IMG/VR virus record: IMGVR_UViG_3300044765_000092
Location: 94,679-158,678 of that record
Length of the DNA: 64,000 nt
DNA from: a virus
Strand: one strand, 5' to 3'
The translations under genes and the position numbers were made by a program. The notes beneath the pieces are model-generated. The model did not search any database. It saw nothing but the letters and a program-made list of their open reading frames with translations, and was not told where the DNA came from. Below, piece by piece: positions 50,802 to 58,627 of the stretch; the first letter of the stretch is position 1, and every line of letters begins with the position of its first letter.

Positions 50802-51521
50802 CTACATTTCCAGATCGAGTGCAGTCTTGAACTGCCTGCTCGTCATGGTCCATGGATCGACGCTGAACATAACTTCGTTCGGCGTCGCTGCTGGCCCCTG
50901 CATCACAAATGTAACAAACTGTAACGCAAGGTGCGCGGCCAGCATTTGGGCTGTGGGTCCCACCGACTGTATTGTACCACACGCCGCACGGTCGTGGGTA
51001 ACCTCGTCGTCAGAGTACAGCTCAGCTTGGTACTCGCGACGCTGCATCGGATCACGTGGTTCCAGGTAGTAGGAGGCACCGTTTTTCGAACCCATCCTGG
51101 CTTCGCCGTAAAAGTCCTGGTGGACCCGACACGAACCGAAGATGGCGGAACGCGCAGCCATGGAGTCCACGCAGACAAACACGTAGCTCTCGAACAAACG
51201 CTGCACCGACTTTTCGGGTTCGATACCATTGACGTACTTGGGCACCGCATTGACGACGATGGATTCGCCAACCTGCTCGGCAACGCGGGCGGCCGCGGCT
51301 TCGACCTTGAACCTACCCACGTCATTTACAGTATAGAGGTACTGGTTCGGCAGGTTGTGGAACTCCAGCACGTCAGGGTCGTACAGGTTGATGTTCTTGC
51401 AGCCGAGGCGTGCGAGATTCTGTAAAACCGCGCAGCCCAGGGCACCGACGCCGACGACAGCGATGAACTTGTCGTTCAGTTTGGTGGGGTCGAAAATGGT
51501 TCTGTGTTTGATCAGGTCCAT
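50802..51521 (-). CDS. E1/ThiF-family ubiquitin-activating-like enzyme
   Basis: This 239-residue protein has the adenylation fold of ThiF, MoeB and E1. The nucleotide motif is GVGALG (24-29), followed by YDPDVLEFHNLPNQYL with the Asp, Asn and Gln of the ATP and metal site, and Lys72 in RFKVE. VCVDSMAAR carries the next conserved Asp (119). Cys181 in RAACGTIQSVGP is well placed to form the thioester with the modifier. It should adenylate the Gly-Gly carboxyl group of the small beta-grasp protein and pass it on. It lies between the E2-like gene and the modifier gene, in one direction. Confidence 0.82.
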   Translation of the reverse strand: MDLIKHRTIFDPTKLNDKFIAVVGVGALGCAVLQNLARLGCKNINLYDPDVLEFHNLPNQYLYTVNDVGRFKVEAAAARVAEQVGESIVVNAVPKYVNGIEPEKSVQRLFESYVFVCVDSMAARSAIFGSCRVHQDFYGEARMGSKNGASYYLEPRDPMQRREYQAELYSDDEVTHDRAACGTIQSVGPTAQMLAAHLALQFVTFVMQGPAATPNEVMFSVDPWTMTSRQFKTALDLEM

Positions 51522-51567
51522 TGAGATCTCCTAGTCTGGTGAACACGCGCGTGATCACTGCCGTTGT

Positions 51568-53331
51568 TTATTCGTCAGATTCGTCGTCCTCGCCTTCCCC
51601 GTCCTCCTCGTCTTCGTCAGCGAGTTCGTTGCCAATGTCATTGGACAACGCAGCACCGACCGAGTTGAACTCGAAGATGTGAACACGTTTGCTCTTCACC
51701 GGGTTCTCGGGCTTGCGCTCAGGGAACTTTGTGTTGAACTTGCTGACTGCGCCGCTGTCGTTCGGGTTGACCGTCTGCAGGAATTCCAGCACGGTTAGGA
51801 ACGCCGTGTAGAAGTCGAAGGACGTCAACGCCATTGTCAGCGCATCGTGATATGAGCCCAAACACACATCAGTGTTCCACCCATGCGGATGGATAGCTTT
51901 GTCTGGGTTGTACGTCGGGTCGAGCGCCAAGTTGCGAATGTAAAAGCCGCTGCGCAGATCGTAAGTCACCTCGTAACAACCGAGATAACGATGAACCAGC
52001 TTTTGGTCCACGAACTCGATGTCCTTGGTGACCATCACAATGGAATTTTGGGTCACTCGCAATTGTTGCGCCAGCGGATACGCCCGTAGCTCGTCCAGCA
52101 CCTTACGGAGCTTACGGCGAAGCCCCGCCTTGATAGTTTGTTGAATGAAGGTCTGCTTGCCGAAGTCTTCGGCAGCCTTTGCCAGCTCGACGCGCAATTC
52201 GCGGATTCGCTCCTGGAGTTGCATCCGCTGACGCTGGGTTTCAGCAGCCAACACAGACACCCAGCCCTTGGCCACCGTGTCGAAGTCCAGATCGGTCTGT
52301 CCGACCGTCAGGTTGTGATCCTCGGTCAGATCGTGCTCCACGAAGTAGACCGTGCATTTGTGCCACGAATCGTGGATCTTCCACACGCCAGGGATCGAAT
52401 CGTGTTTGCGGTGCTCGCTGTTCCAGAAGTTCTGGAGGTCCCTTCCAAGGAGGCCTTCCGTACCATAATGGATGCCACGGATACGGACGTTGTAGAGCAC
52501 GTAACTGCGCGCCTTGCCTGAGTTCAGGTCCTCGAGCCAGAAATCACGCGCAGTATTGCTCTTTGCTTGTCCGCTGTTTGTGTGGGAACGAATCTGGTCG
52601 GCGATGTCACGAAGTGCATATCGCTCGGCTTCGCCTAAGCGATCGGAGACATCGATCATGAGGCCGAACGCGTCAAACGCCGGATAATCATCGCCGTCGA
52701 TGACCAACGACTCGATATACGAGTCGTAAAAGAACGGTATCTCGATATTCGACATCGGCCCGTCGGGACCAGCACGGTTGTAGCCGAATCCGTGTTCCCA
52801 CGTCCATTCGGAACGCGGTTTGTCTGCGTACCGGTCTTTCATGGCATTGAGTGCGTGCTCAGCCATCATCGATGTCGGAAACCAGAAGTACAGATGCGGA
52901 GGCCAGTCGCCGTCTTCCATCAAGCGGGTCGGCCCGATCACCGGGTCGGAGTCGTCACTGCCCTCGTCGTCCTCTTCGGCTTCTGCTTCGGGGTCCACGT
53001 CGGAAGGACGCAGTTCGCGTGTCGTATCTTGACGAGCAGCGGCCTCGGCTTCCAACAGTGACTCCAATGACGGCAGTTCTTCAAACTTCCAAATGCCCTT
53101 GGGTCGCTTGGTCAGCCCAAAGAGGGGCTTGATCTGTGTGAGGACCGCAAACGTCGGCCAGTTGTAGTAGAGGTCGCGACCGCGGAAGTCTCCCTTGCAC
53201 AGGGCGATCATGTCGCCGACAAAAATGTTCTTGGGACCGAGGGGTGCTCCGTACGGGTGAACGGCGGCCGGAGACGGTTGTTCTGCCGATTGTTGGGCCT
53301 GGGCCTGTTCGATGGTCGATTGATCCGCCAT
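51568..53331 (-). CDS. E2-like ubiquitin-conjugating protein, multidomain
   Basis: This protein has 587 residues. The E2-like part is at about residues 440-530, where YEVTYDLRSGFYIRNLAL leads to HPHGWNTDVCLGSY, the His-Pro-His...Cys motif (H481, P482, H483, Cys490) of E2-type conjugating folds in bacterial ubiquitin-like systems. The first 330 residues are unusual: a Pro/Gln-rich start, a globular part (about 30-90), an acidic patch (about 110-130) and a second globular region to 335. A coiled coil (about 365-415) joins this to the E2 part. The extra parts may choose targets. The tail is acidic. Confidence 0.7.
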   Translation of the reverse strand: MADQSTIEQAQAQQSAEQPSPAAVHPYGAPLGPKNIFVGDMIALCKGDFRGRDLYYNWPTFAVLTQIKPLFGLTKRPKGIWKFEELPSLESLLEAEAAARQDTTRELRPSDVDPEAEAEEDDEGSDDSDPVIGPTRLMEDGDWPPHLYFWFPTSMMAEHALNAMKDRYADKPRSEWTWEHGFGYNRAGPDGPMSNIEIPFFYDSYIESLVIDGDDYPAFDAFGLMIDVSDRLGEAERYALRDIADQIRSHTNSGQAKSNTARDFWLEDLNSGKARSYVLYNVRIRGIHYGTEGLLGRDLQNFWNSEHRKHDSIPGVWKIHDSWHKCTVYFVEHDLTEDHNLTVGQTDLDFDTVAKGWVSVLAAETQRQRMQLQERIRELRVELAKAAEDFGKQTFIQQTIKAGLRRKLRKVLDELRAYPLAQQLRVTQNSIVMVTKDIEFVDQKLVHRYLGCYEVTYDLRSGFYIRNLALDPTYNPDKAIHPHGWNTDVCLGSYHDALTMALTSFDFYTAFLTVLEFLQTVNPNDSGAVSKFNTKFPERKPENPVKSKRVHIFEFNSVGAALSNDIGNELADEDEEDGEGEDDESDE

Positions 53332-53355
53332 GAGGAAATCTCCGTAGTGGTTGAG

Positions 53356-53502
53356 TTAGCGTCGGCCACGGGTTCGTGTGTGAACCTTGAGGCCGAACAG
53401 GAAGTAGCCGAGTCGTAAGCGATTATTTACGCGAACGGGTTCGATGTGGAAGAAACGATAGGCGATGCGGCCGAGGAAAGTGCGATGAGTGCGAATAACC
53501 AT
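53356..53502 (-). CDS. Very small basic protein
   Basis: This 48-residue protein starts at ATG 53502. It is rich in Arg, Phe and Tyr (RIAYRFFHIEPVRVNNRLRLGYFLFGLKV), with alternating pattern suggesting two or three beta strands, and ends in RTRGRR. It is the gene directly upstream of the E2-like gene. The function is unknown. Confidence 0.5.
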   Translation of the reverse strand: MVIRTHRTFLGRIAYRFFHIEPVRVNNRLRLGYFLFGLKVHTRTRGRR

Positions 53503-53517
53503 GCTGAGTGCTCCCAA

Positions 53518-53564
53518 GTAGGGAGCAAACTGCTTGCGACCCCCTACACCCATCATTTACAGTT
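53518..53564 (-). promoter_or_regulatory. Leader element upstream of the cassette
   Basis: AACTGTAAATGA (minus strand, 53553-53564) is followed five bases later by a stem GTAGGG/CCCTAC with inner pairing (53518-53547). The small gene starts 15 bases further on and the E2-like gene 171 bases beyond that. It is the nearest visible promoter-like element for the ubiquitin-like operon. Confidence 0.5.
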
Positions 53565-53571
53565 CGAGTAG

Positions 53572-53916
53572 TTATCTGCGCATCTTCGCCTGATCTTTTG
53601 CGTCCTCATCAGAGAACACTGGAACAGCGTTGGACTTGTGAAGTACGCCGATACCGATCATCTTGGTTCCTGTGTACTTCTTGTCCCGAGGTTTGGCCGT
53701 CGACCCTGCGTCCAAGCGCAGTTTCTTGGCCTTCTTGGTCTTGACAGTGACCGGAGGCAATCCCACTGGACCACGGACCACTGGATCTATGATCTTGGTC
53801 GGTGGCTTGATCTGCTGTGCCGGGTATTTCTGCATCAGCTTGTTCCAACTTGCCTCCAGTTCGCGTGCCTGCTTGGCGGCTTCAGCGCTTCGAAACTTTG
53901 GCTTCCGCTTCGGCAT
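53572..53916 (-). CDS. Small basic phage protein
   Basis: This 114-residue protein starts at ATG 53916. It has a basic N-terminus (MPKRKPKFRSAEAAKQARELE), a helix, a Pro-rich middle (PPTKIIDPVVRGPVGLPPVTVK), then a C-terminal segment GTKMIGIGVLHKSNAVPVFS. The final part resembles small proteins common in phages. It overlaps the upstream gene by 35 bases. The function is unknown. Confidence 0.55.
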   Translation of the reverse strand: MPKRKPKFRSAEAAKQARELEASWNKLMQKYPAQQIKPPTKIIDPVVRGPVGLPPVTVKTKKAKKLRLDAGSTAKPRDKKYTGTKMIGIGVLHKSNAVPVFSDEDAKDQAKMRR

Positions 53917-54493
53917 CGTCGAGCATCTTGTTGAATTCAGCGTTCCGCTCTTCGCGGGTCTTCCACCGATACTGCGTCTTAGCAGTCTCGACGCCGAGGA
54001 TACGTACCGCCCACTCAGTGGTATCGTTCCACCAGCTGGAGAGCGCGAGGTAGACGAGGAAACCGAGATCCTGGCAACCGTGTTGCTTGGCTGCCAGCTC
54101 GCAGGCTTCCTGCAGGTCGAGCCGGTAGAAACGACTGTAGTCGATACAGCTCGGGTAGACGAATTTCGGGTGTGCTTGTTCCCAGGCCACACGCTCCTTC
54201 TGGTCACGCGCAGTGGCTGCATCGGCCGCTGCGTGGTCGTAAGAGTCCTCGCGGATGATGGTAGCCGTCAGCACGATGTGCGCAGCCCGGAACACCACAT
54301 CATCGTCGTTGGAGGTCTGGCGTTCCAATCGCTCGGTCCACAGACTACGTAGGAACGGCAGGAGCTTGCTTTCGGGCATCGTGCCGGTCTCAGTAATGGG
54401 GCCGTGGAACGAGCCTCCCATAGCGCGCCAGACACCGCGCAGGTAGTCATCGGTCGGGGGCTGGACTTCAATGGGTGTGGTCTTGGTGGTCAT
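53882..54493 (-). CDS. Unknown protein
   Basis: This protein has 203 residues. N-terminal helices (about 5-80) precede a region rich in aromatic residues and Asp (HPKFVYPSCIDYSRFYRLDLQEACELAAKQHGC). The C-terminus is charged helix. It is coupled to the next gene through a four-base overlap. No motif was recognised. Confidence 0.5.
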   Translation of the reverse strand: MTTKTTPIEVQPPTDDYLRGVWRAMGGSFHGPITETGTMPESKLLPFLRSLWTERLERQTSNDDDVVFRAAHIVLTATIIREDSYDHAAADAATARDQKERVAWEQAHPKFVYPSCIDYSRFYRLDLQEACELAAKQHGCQDLGFLVYLALSSWWNDTTEWAVRILGVETAKTQYRWKTREERNAEFNKMLDDAEAEAKVSKR

Positions 54494-54921
54494 GATTTCC
54501 TCACATGAGGACTACGGGTAGAACGAGTGAAAGCCGGAACGAGAACTGATACGTAGAGGCGAGTGCCCGTCGCATCAGGCGTCATTCGGACTTCCTTGGT
54601 GGAAAAGGCTGAAGGATCGGTGGCAGGTCCGTGCTCGAATCTGCTAGGTTCCAACTGTGTGAACCCCATGTGGACTAACGCACGCGCGATCAGTTCGCTG
54701 GACTCCACGGGAAACGTGAGCTTGCCTTTGGTTGCCTCGCTCATCTGTTTGCCGGTGTACGAGAACTGTGGAACGTGGAGGTACGGTTTGTTGGTCTCGC
54801 GGTCCAGATGAAGCGTTGGCACGAACAGCTTTCCATCGAAACTCAGCTTCTCGGTCAGAATGCGCAGCAACACAAGCAGGTCTTGCTTCAAGCTCATGTT
54901 GTCAATGACGACAAAGCACAT
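54490..54921 (-). CDS. Unknown protein
   Basis: This 143-residue protein has GGAG seven bases ahead of the ATG at 54921. It starts with a helical part (MSLKQDLLVLLRILTEKLS is within the first 25 residues) and is then beta-rich with a Ser/Thr-rich C-terminal half. Its stop overlaps the next start (ATGA). The function is unknown. Confidence 0.5.
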   Translation of the reverse strand: MCFVVIDNMSLKQDLLVLLRILTEKLSFDGKLFVPTLHLDRETNKPYLHVPQFSYTGKQMSEATKGKLTFPVESSELIARALVHMGFTQLEPSRFEHGPATDPSAFSTKEVRMTPDATGTRLYVSVLVPAFTRSTRSPHVRKS

Positions 54922-54922
54922 G

Positions 54923-55765
54923 TCACTTCTCCTTCTTGGGCGTGATGCCCGCTGCTACGAACGAAAGCTCTTTGAACACGTCAGCAGACTGCGCATTCTG
55001 CCGGGCACGAAACCCGAGCTGCTGCCGTTTGCCCTGCACCTTCTCGCGTTTGTGCTGGATCTCGTCCTCGGACAGGATGAGGGCTTCGTGCTCCACGGAC
55101 TCAACGTGACGCCCAACCCGCTTGGACCGAGCGCGTAGGGCCACCGTCTCTTTGAAGTGCCCCTTGCGCAGAGGCGCATGCAATTGCTGAAGGGCCTTGC
55201 TGTAGAGGTCCTTCTTGATGACGTTAGCGGTCTGGCAGATGGTCGCCTGCTTCTTGCAGGTAAAGTCGACCAGCCACTGGAGCACCGAACGGGCTTCCCA
55301 CTTAGGCGCAGGCAGTTCGTACTCGTTGCGAAACTTGATGGCCTCCTTGGAGGGCTTGCTGGTCAAGCACTTGAGACGGGCTTTGCGCTCGTCTACGACC
55401 TTGACCTCGAGACCGAGTTCGCGGAACCACTTGTTGAGGTCCTCTTCACGACCGATGTTGTACAGGAGCCGAAAGGCTTGCGCTGCACGTTTGCCCAAGA
55501 CTTCGGCCTTGGGTCTTGACGATGGGAGTGGATAGCCGCCCTGATAGTAGACCATGTCGGAGAGCAGCTTCATGTTCGCAGCCCGTTCGCCGAACGTGGC
55601 CTTGAACACCTTGTACGCGGCCCGGAACTCGGGCCATAGGGTTTCGTCGAGATGGAGGCGGAGATCCGCACCCTGCTCCAGCAGTTCCTCGACGTCAGCG
55701 ACGGGGACGTGGTTCTCAGGTGGGTCGGCCTCAAGTTGAGTAGGGGTCTTGGCTTTACGCGCCAT
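54923..55765 (-). CDS. Unknown basic protein
   Basis: This 280-residue protein has a helical middle and a Lys/Arg-rich C-terminal 90 residues (LRKGHFKETVALRARSKRVG, HKREKVQGKRQQLGFRARQN), which suggests nucleic acid binding. Two Cys (about 159, 165) are isolated. The gene has a motif-hairpin leader. No family was recognised. Confidence 0.5.
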   Translation of the reverse strand: MARKAKTPTQLEADPPENHVPVADVEELLEQGADLRLHLDETLWPEFRAAYKVFKATFGERAANMKLLSDMVYYQGGYPLPSSRPKAEVLGKRAAQAFRLLYNIGREEDLNKWFRELGLEVKVVDERKARLKCLTSKPSKEAIKFRNEYELPAPKWEARSVLQWLVDFTCKKQATICQTANVIKKDLYSKALQQLHAPLRKGHFKETVALRARSKRVGRHVESVEHEALILSEDEIQHKREKVQGKRQQLGFRARQNAQSADVFKELSFVAAGITPKKEK

Positions 55766-55788
55766 GATGGTGTGACCTTTGTGTGCAA

Positions 55789-55843
55789 AAGGGAACGGGC
55801 ATGCCCACCATAGACACGCCCGCCCTTACCCATATTTTACAGC
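55789..55843 (-). promoter_or_regulatory. Leader element upstream of the 280-residue gene
   Basis: GCTGTAAAATATG (minus strand, 55831-55843) is followed three bases later by a two-part stem (AAGGG/CCCTT and CGGGC/GCCCG, 55789-55827). The start at 55765 is 24 bases further on. It is a variant of the recurring motif. Confidence 0.45.
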
Positions 55844-55875
55844 CTAGACTTTGGCCTGGGTATTAGGGCTTACCC

Positions 55876-56511
55876 TTACGTGGATGCGGCCTCGGTGCCC
55901 GGCACCGGCGCCGTGGGCAGCGGCGTGTTGAACGCGATGTCGAGCACGGCATGAGCGATCTCGAGCATCTGCGTGCGTTGCGGGTGGAGAGCCAGATAGC
56001 GGCGGCAGAACTCGTCGGTGTCACCGCACACGAACTCGTCGCGTTCCTCGCCGGTCATGCACCCGATGATCAGATTCGCAGTCGAAAGCCAGTGCGGGCT
56101 CACTTGAGAGGTCAGCACACTGAACCAGTGTGCTACCAGCTGATCGATGGTCGGACCACCTTGATGACACATCCCGTTGTCAAACGCCATGTCGACCAGG
56201 GCTCCACGCAGATTCGCGAACTCGTGCTCGTAGTCGCCGTGGAGGTTGACGAGGCACAGATTGTGGTTCGGCACTTTGCCGTCCAGCGGGTAGGCGACCA
56301 TGAACTCGCTGTGACCGGCGTCCGATCGCATGTCTGGGTTTACTTCGACCGCGACGATCATGGGGTTCGGTGCCATGTCGACGAAGCCGAGCAGTCGGGC
56401 GTGACGGCCGTCCTTGGTGCGGAACGGCAGCATGTGGGTGAACTTGCCGTCGAGACCGGGGGCCGGGGATTCTTGGACCGGGGTCTGGTCCGTGGTTTGG
56501 TCTTGGTTCAT
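55876..56511 (-). CDS. Unknown protein
   Basis: This 211-residue protein starts at ATG 56511 with GGAG upstream. It has a Gln/Thr-rich N-terminus (1-25), a beta-rich part (about 28-90) and a helical second half with Cys and His at irregular spacing. I found no metal or catalytic signature. It ends at the 111-base gap before the 280-residue gene. Confidence 0.5.
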   Translation of the reverse strand: MNQDQTTDQTPVQESPAPGLDGKFTHMLPFRTKDGRHARLLGFVDMAPNPMIVAVEVNPDMRSDAGHSEFMVAYPLDGKVPNHNLCLVNLHGDYEHEFANLRGALVDMAFDNGMCHQGGPTIDQLVAHWFSVLTSQVSPHWLSTANLIIGCMTGEERDEFVCGDTDEFCRRYLALHPQRTQMLEIAHAVLDIAFNTPLPTAPVPGTEAAST

Positions 56512-56542
56512 GTGGTTCTCCTCGGAGTTGAACGGGTGTTGA

Positions 56543-56920
56543 TCAGTTGGTGTAGCGGTTGAAGGAAAGGACCGTGTGCGGCGTGTGAACACGTCCGGCG
56601 ATCTGAATCCCCTCCAACGTTGGAACGCTGAACGAGGTGAGAATCGCCACATCGCGCCGGATCGCGTAGCCCGTGATGTTGTCGCGAGTGGTGATCAGGG
56701 TCGGACCATACATCAGGTCCGCGACGTTGAAGCGGTTCAGGATTTCAGCGTCCGGGTGACCAGGCACCAGCGCGTAGAACTTGCGCCGGTGTTTGAGGAT
56801 TTCGGTGACCGAGACCGCGAGGTCGAAGGTGCCGACGACGATGAACATCGGGACGATGGCCCATCGAGCAGCGGCTTCCAGCACCTGGATGATCTTGTTG
56901 TCTTGTTCGAGATTGATCAT
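56543..56920 (-). CDS. Small membrane-associated unknown protein
   Basis: This 125-residue protein has one hydrophobic segment (about 18-40, AARWAIVPMFIVVGTFDLAV) near the N-terminus and a soluble C-terminal part with alternating strands. It starts one base inside the stop of the upstream gene. A single-pass membrane protein is likely. The function is unknown. Confidence 0.5.
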   Translation of the reverse strand: MINLEQDNKIIQVLEAAARWAIVPMFIVVGTFDLAVSVTEILKHRRKFYALVPGHPDAEILNRFNVADLMYGPTLITTRDNITGYAIRRDVAILTSFSVPTLEGIQIAGRVHTPHTVLSFNRYTN

Positions 56921-57126
56921 CAACCTTCTCCATGCTCTGAAGAGCAAAAGAAACTGGTGAGAAAGCCGAAGTCATCCATTACCCAACGGATGTGTTCGTA
57001 GCGCTCAATGGAACGCCAGTGCCGGCGATCTTCCGTTCGCACCAGGGTAGCGCCCGCGTACCGGGTGTAGCCTTGGCCGGGAGGCGGCTGGTAGGCCTCC
57101 AAGTAGTCGAAAGGTTGCTCTGGCAT
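56920..57126 (-). CDS. Small unknown protein
   Basis: This 68-residue protein is rich in Pro, Tyr, Arg and Glu (MPEQPFDYLEAYQPPPGQGY), with a helix near the end. Its stop overlaps the next gene. No motif was recognised. Confidence 0.5.
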   Translation of the reverse strand: MPEQPFDYLEAYQPPPGQGYTRYAGATLVRTEDRRHWRSIERYEHIRWVMDDFGFLTSFFCSSEHGEG

Positions 57127-57139
57127 AGGGCCCTCCGGA

Positions 57140-57343
57140 TCAGTTGCGCTGAACGTATGTGTTCAGCAGTTCGGGTATGTTGTTGGTGCCCTGTCGTGTG
57201 ATCTCCTGTTCTTCACGTTCACCACATGGTTCGCACAGGAGATATTGCACAGGCGAATACAGGGCCGATTCGTATTCGGTGGCTGGAAAGCGGATGGTGG
57301 TGCCGCACGCGCAGCAGCGAGTCACCGGGTTCGTTGTGTACAT
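57140..57343 (-). CDS. Small zinc-ribbon protein
   Basis: This 67-residue protein has pairs CCAC (about 10-13) and CEPC (about 37-40), 24 residues apart, as in zinc ribbons. The C-terminal helix is charged. It starts at ATG 57343 in a cluster of very small genes. A nucleic-acid or protein binding role is possible. Confidence 0.6.
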   Translation of the reverse strand: MYTTNPVTRCCACGTTIRFPATEYESALYSPVQYLLCEPCGEREEQEITRQGTNNIPELLNTYVQRN

Positions 57344-57351
57344 GCTGCCCC

Positions 57352-57648
57352 CTACCCGAGAAGACCAGTGATGGGCGTGATGCGGACGCGCAGATGCTTG
57401 CTCGTGCGCTGACACTTCTTGTACTGCGCGGCCGTCAAGTATTTCTTGGCCACAGACGACAGGAAGGCCGTGTGCTTCTGTTCGAAGATCGTGGCCTTGT
57501 TCTCGAGACCGATCACGGTCTTGCCCTTGAACTTCTTGAACTTCTTGATCAGCCGTTCCTCCTCCTCGGCGAGGGCCTTCTTGTCCTCTTGGATTTCGAC
57601 CCAACGCTCGACGTCGAGCTGAATCTGTGAGGGAATGAATTTGGGCAT
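57352..57648 (-). CDS. Small helical basic protein
   Basis: This 98-residue protein has a long amphipathic charged helix (about 15-45, EIQEDKKALAEEEERLIKKF) that may coil, followed by a Lys-rich strand region. It is a likely small binding protein. No family was recognised. Confidence 0.5.
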   Translation of the reverse strand: MPKFIPSQIQLDVERWVEIQEDKKALAEEEERLIKKFKKFKGKTVIGLENKATIFEQKHTAFLSSVAKKYLTAAQYKKCQRTSKHLRVRITPITGLLG

Positions 57649-57660
57649 GATGTGCTGCTC

Positions 57661-57774
57661 CTAGAACAGGATGTAGAAGAAAACGACGACGCCGATAATG
57701 CGGGACCTGCAGATCCAGCCGATCAGCAAAGCCCAGAACAGCGCCGCCACCATGCGATCGATTGGATGGAACAT
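57661..57774 (-). CDS. Very small membrane protein
   Basis: This 37-residue protein is almost entirely hydrophobic (MFHPIDRMVAALFWALLIGW then IIGVVVFFYILF). It would form one or two membrane helices. It lies between other small genes in the same direction. It is too short for a family call, but the composition strongly suggests a real membrane peptide. Confidence 0.5.
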   Translation of the reverse strand: MFHPIDRMVAALFWALLIGWICRSRIIGVVVFFYILF

Positions 57775-57786
57775 GGTTCGCTGGTC

Positions 57787-57915
57787 CTAGTTGTGCTTGA
57801 CCGCCAGAATGTGGGACATCAGGTCGGGTGCCACGTTCACCAGAACGGAGACCACAAAGGCCACCAGAACGATGCCGGCGATCAGGACGATGGTGAAGCC
57901 ACGATTGTTGTCCAT
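57787..57915 (-). CDS. Very small membrane protein
   Basis: This 42-residue protein has one clear membrane helix (about 8-28, TIVLIAGIVLVAFVVSVLV) and a polar tail ending in HN. It starts at ATG 57915, preceded by AGGAGTGATCG. It resembles small phage membrane peptides. The function is unknown. Confidence 0.5.
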   Translation of the reverse strand: MDNNRGFTIVLIAGIVLVAFVVSVLVNVAPDLMSHILAVKHN

Positions 57916-57921
57916 GATCGA

Positions 57922-58266
57922 TCACTCCTGGTAAGTGAAGCAGAATTCGTAGTAGGTGCTGCGCTCGTCGCCGCCCGCTTCCTTGAAGAGGACGAACTTA
58001 GCACCATGCACCTGCGCGACGTGCGAAGCCAGGGCGAACAGACGTTGGCCCAACGACACCGGCACCATGCAGAATTCGGCCACCGACTCGTCGTTGGCCT
58101 TGTCGAAGTCGATCTCGATGTAGACGCTGATGGTGGTCTCGTCGATCGGGCAATCGTCCATCACGGTGCAGGCACCGAGATATTGCGGATTGGTGGACAG
58201 CGTCTCGCGCAGCATGTTGTAGATGGCGCCGGCAGCGGTCTTGCGTAGGTCGATGGTGGTGTTCAT
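57922..58266 (-). CDS. Unknown protein
   Basis: This 114-residue protein starts at ATG 58266. It is alpha/beta with acidic patches (DDCPIDETTISVYIEIDFDKANDE) and several Cys. A sigma70-like promoter lies 82-110 bases upstream of the start. No family was recognised. Confidence 0.55.
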   Translation of the reverse strand: MNTTIDLRKTAAGAIYNMLRETLSTNPQYLGACTVMDDCPIDETTISVYIEIDFDKANDESVAEFCMVPVSLGQRLFALASHVAQVHGAKFVLFKEAGGDERSTYYEFCFTYQE

Positions 58267-58347
58267 GGCAGTGTGCCTTTGCAGTTGGGTAGGTGGGTAG
58301 CTGAGTTGTAACAAAATGTTACGGAGGGTGCGGGCTGGCCGCAGCCC

Positions 58348-58376
58348 ATTATAGCACGGAATTTGTGGTCGTGCAA
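58348..58376 (-). promoter_or_regulatory. Sigma70-type promoter
   Basis: On the minus strand TTGCAC (-35) and TATAAT (-10) are separated by 17 bases. Transcription would start near 58340 and read the genes from 58266 leftward. A perfect inverted repeat GTAACA-AAA-TGTTAC lies about 20 bases into the transcript and could be an operator or 5' hairpin. Confidence 0.75.
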
Positions 58377-58390
58377 CCAGTAGGTGAAAC

Positions 58391-58627
58391 CTAGTGGTTC
58401 CAGCCCGTGCCCGGCAAGATCGGGCAGTGCAGATCGGCTTGGCCGACCAGAAAGTACACCCCGAGCATGATGCACTTGTTCTTGACTCCTGCATGAACTT
58501 TCCCGTGCCGCTCGACAAACACCACTTCGTCACCGGGCCGCACGTACAGTGAGTCACGACAGTTCTGCTCCCATTGTTCGCGGCTGATGGGTGTTTGGCG
58601 CCACGCCATTCGGTCGGATGGACTCAT
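58391..58627 (-). CDS. Small unknown protein
   Basis: This 78-residue protein starts at 58627 in the stop of the preceding gene. It has a helical start, then a beta-rich part (PGDEVVFVERHGKVHAGV and CIMLGVYFLVG), with Cys and His near the end. No clear metal pattern was seen. The function is unknown. Confidence 0.5.
   Translation of the reverse strand: MSPSDRMAWRQTPISREQWEQNCRDSLYVRPGDEVVFVERHGKVHAGVKNKCIMLGVYFLVGQADLHCPILPGTGWNH

Noticed and set aside
51321-51332. Copy of ACTGTAAATGA inside the E1-like gene
   Set aside because: It lies in coding sequence with no hairpin or start codon just downstream, so it was not counted as a leader element.
50802-51521. E1-like gene as a thiamine or molybdopterin enzyme (ThiF or MoeB)
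   Set aside because: No thiamine or molybdenum genes are nearby, while an E2-like protein and a Gly-Gly beta-grasp protein flank it. A conjugation role fits better.
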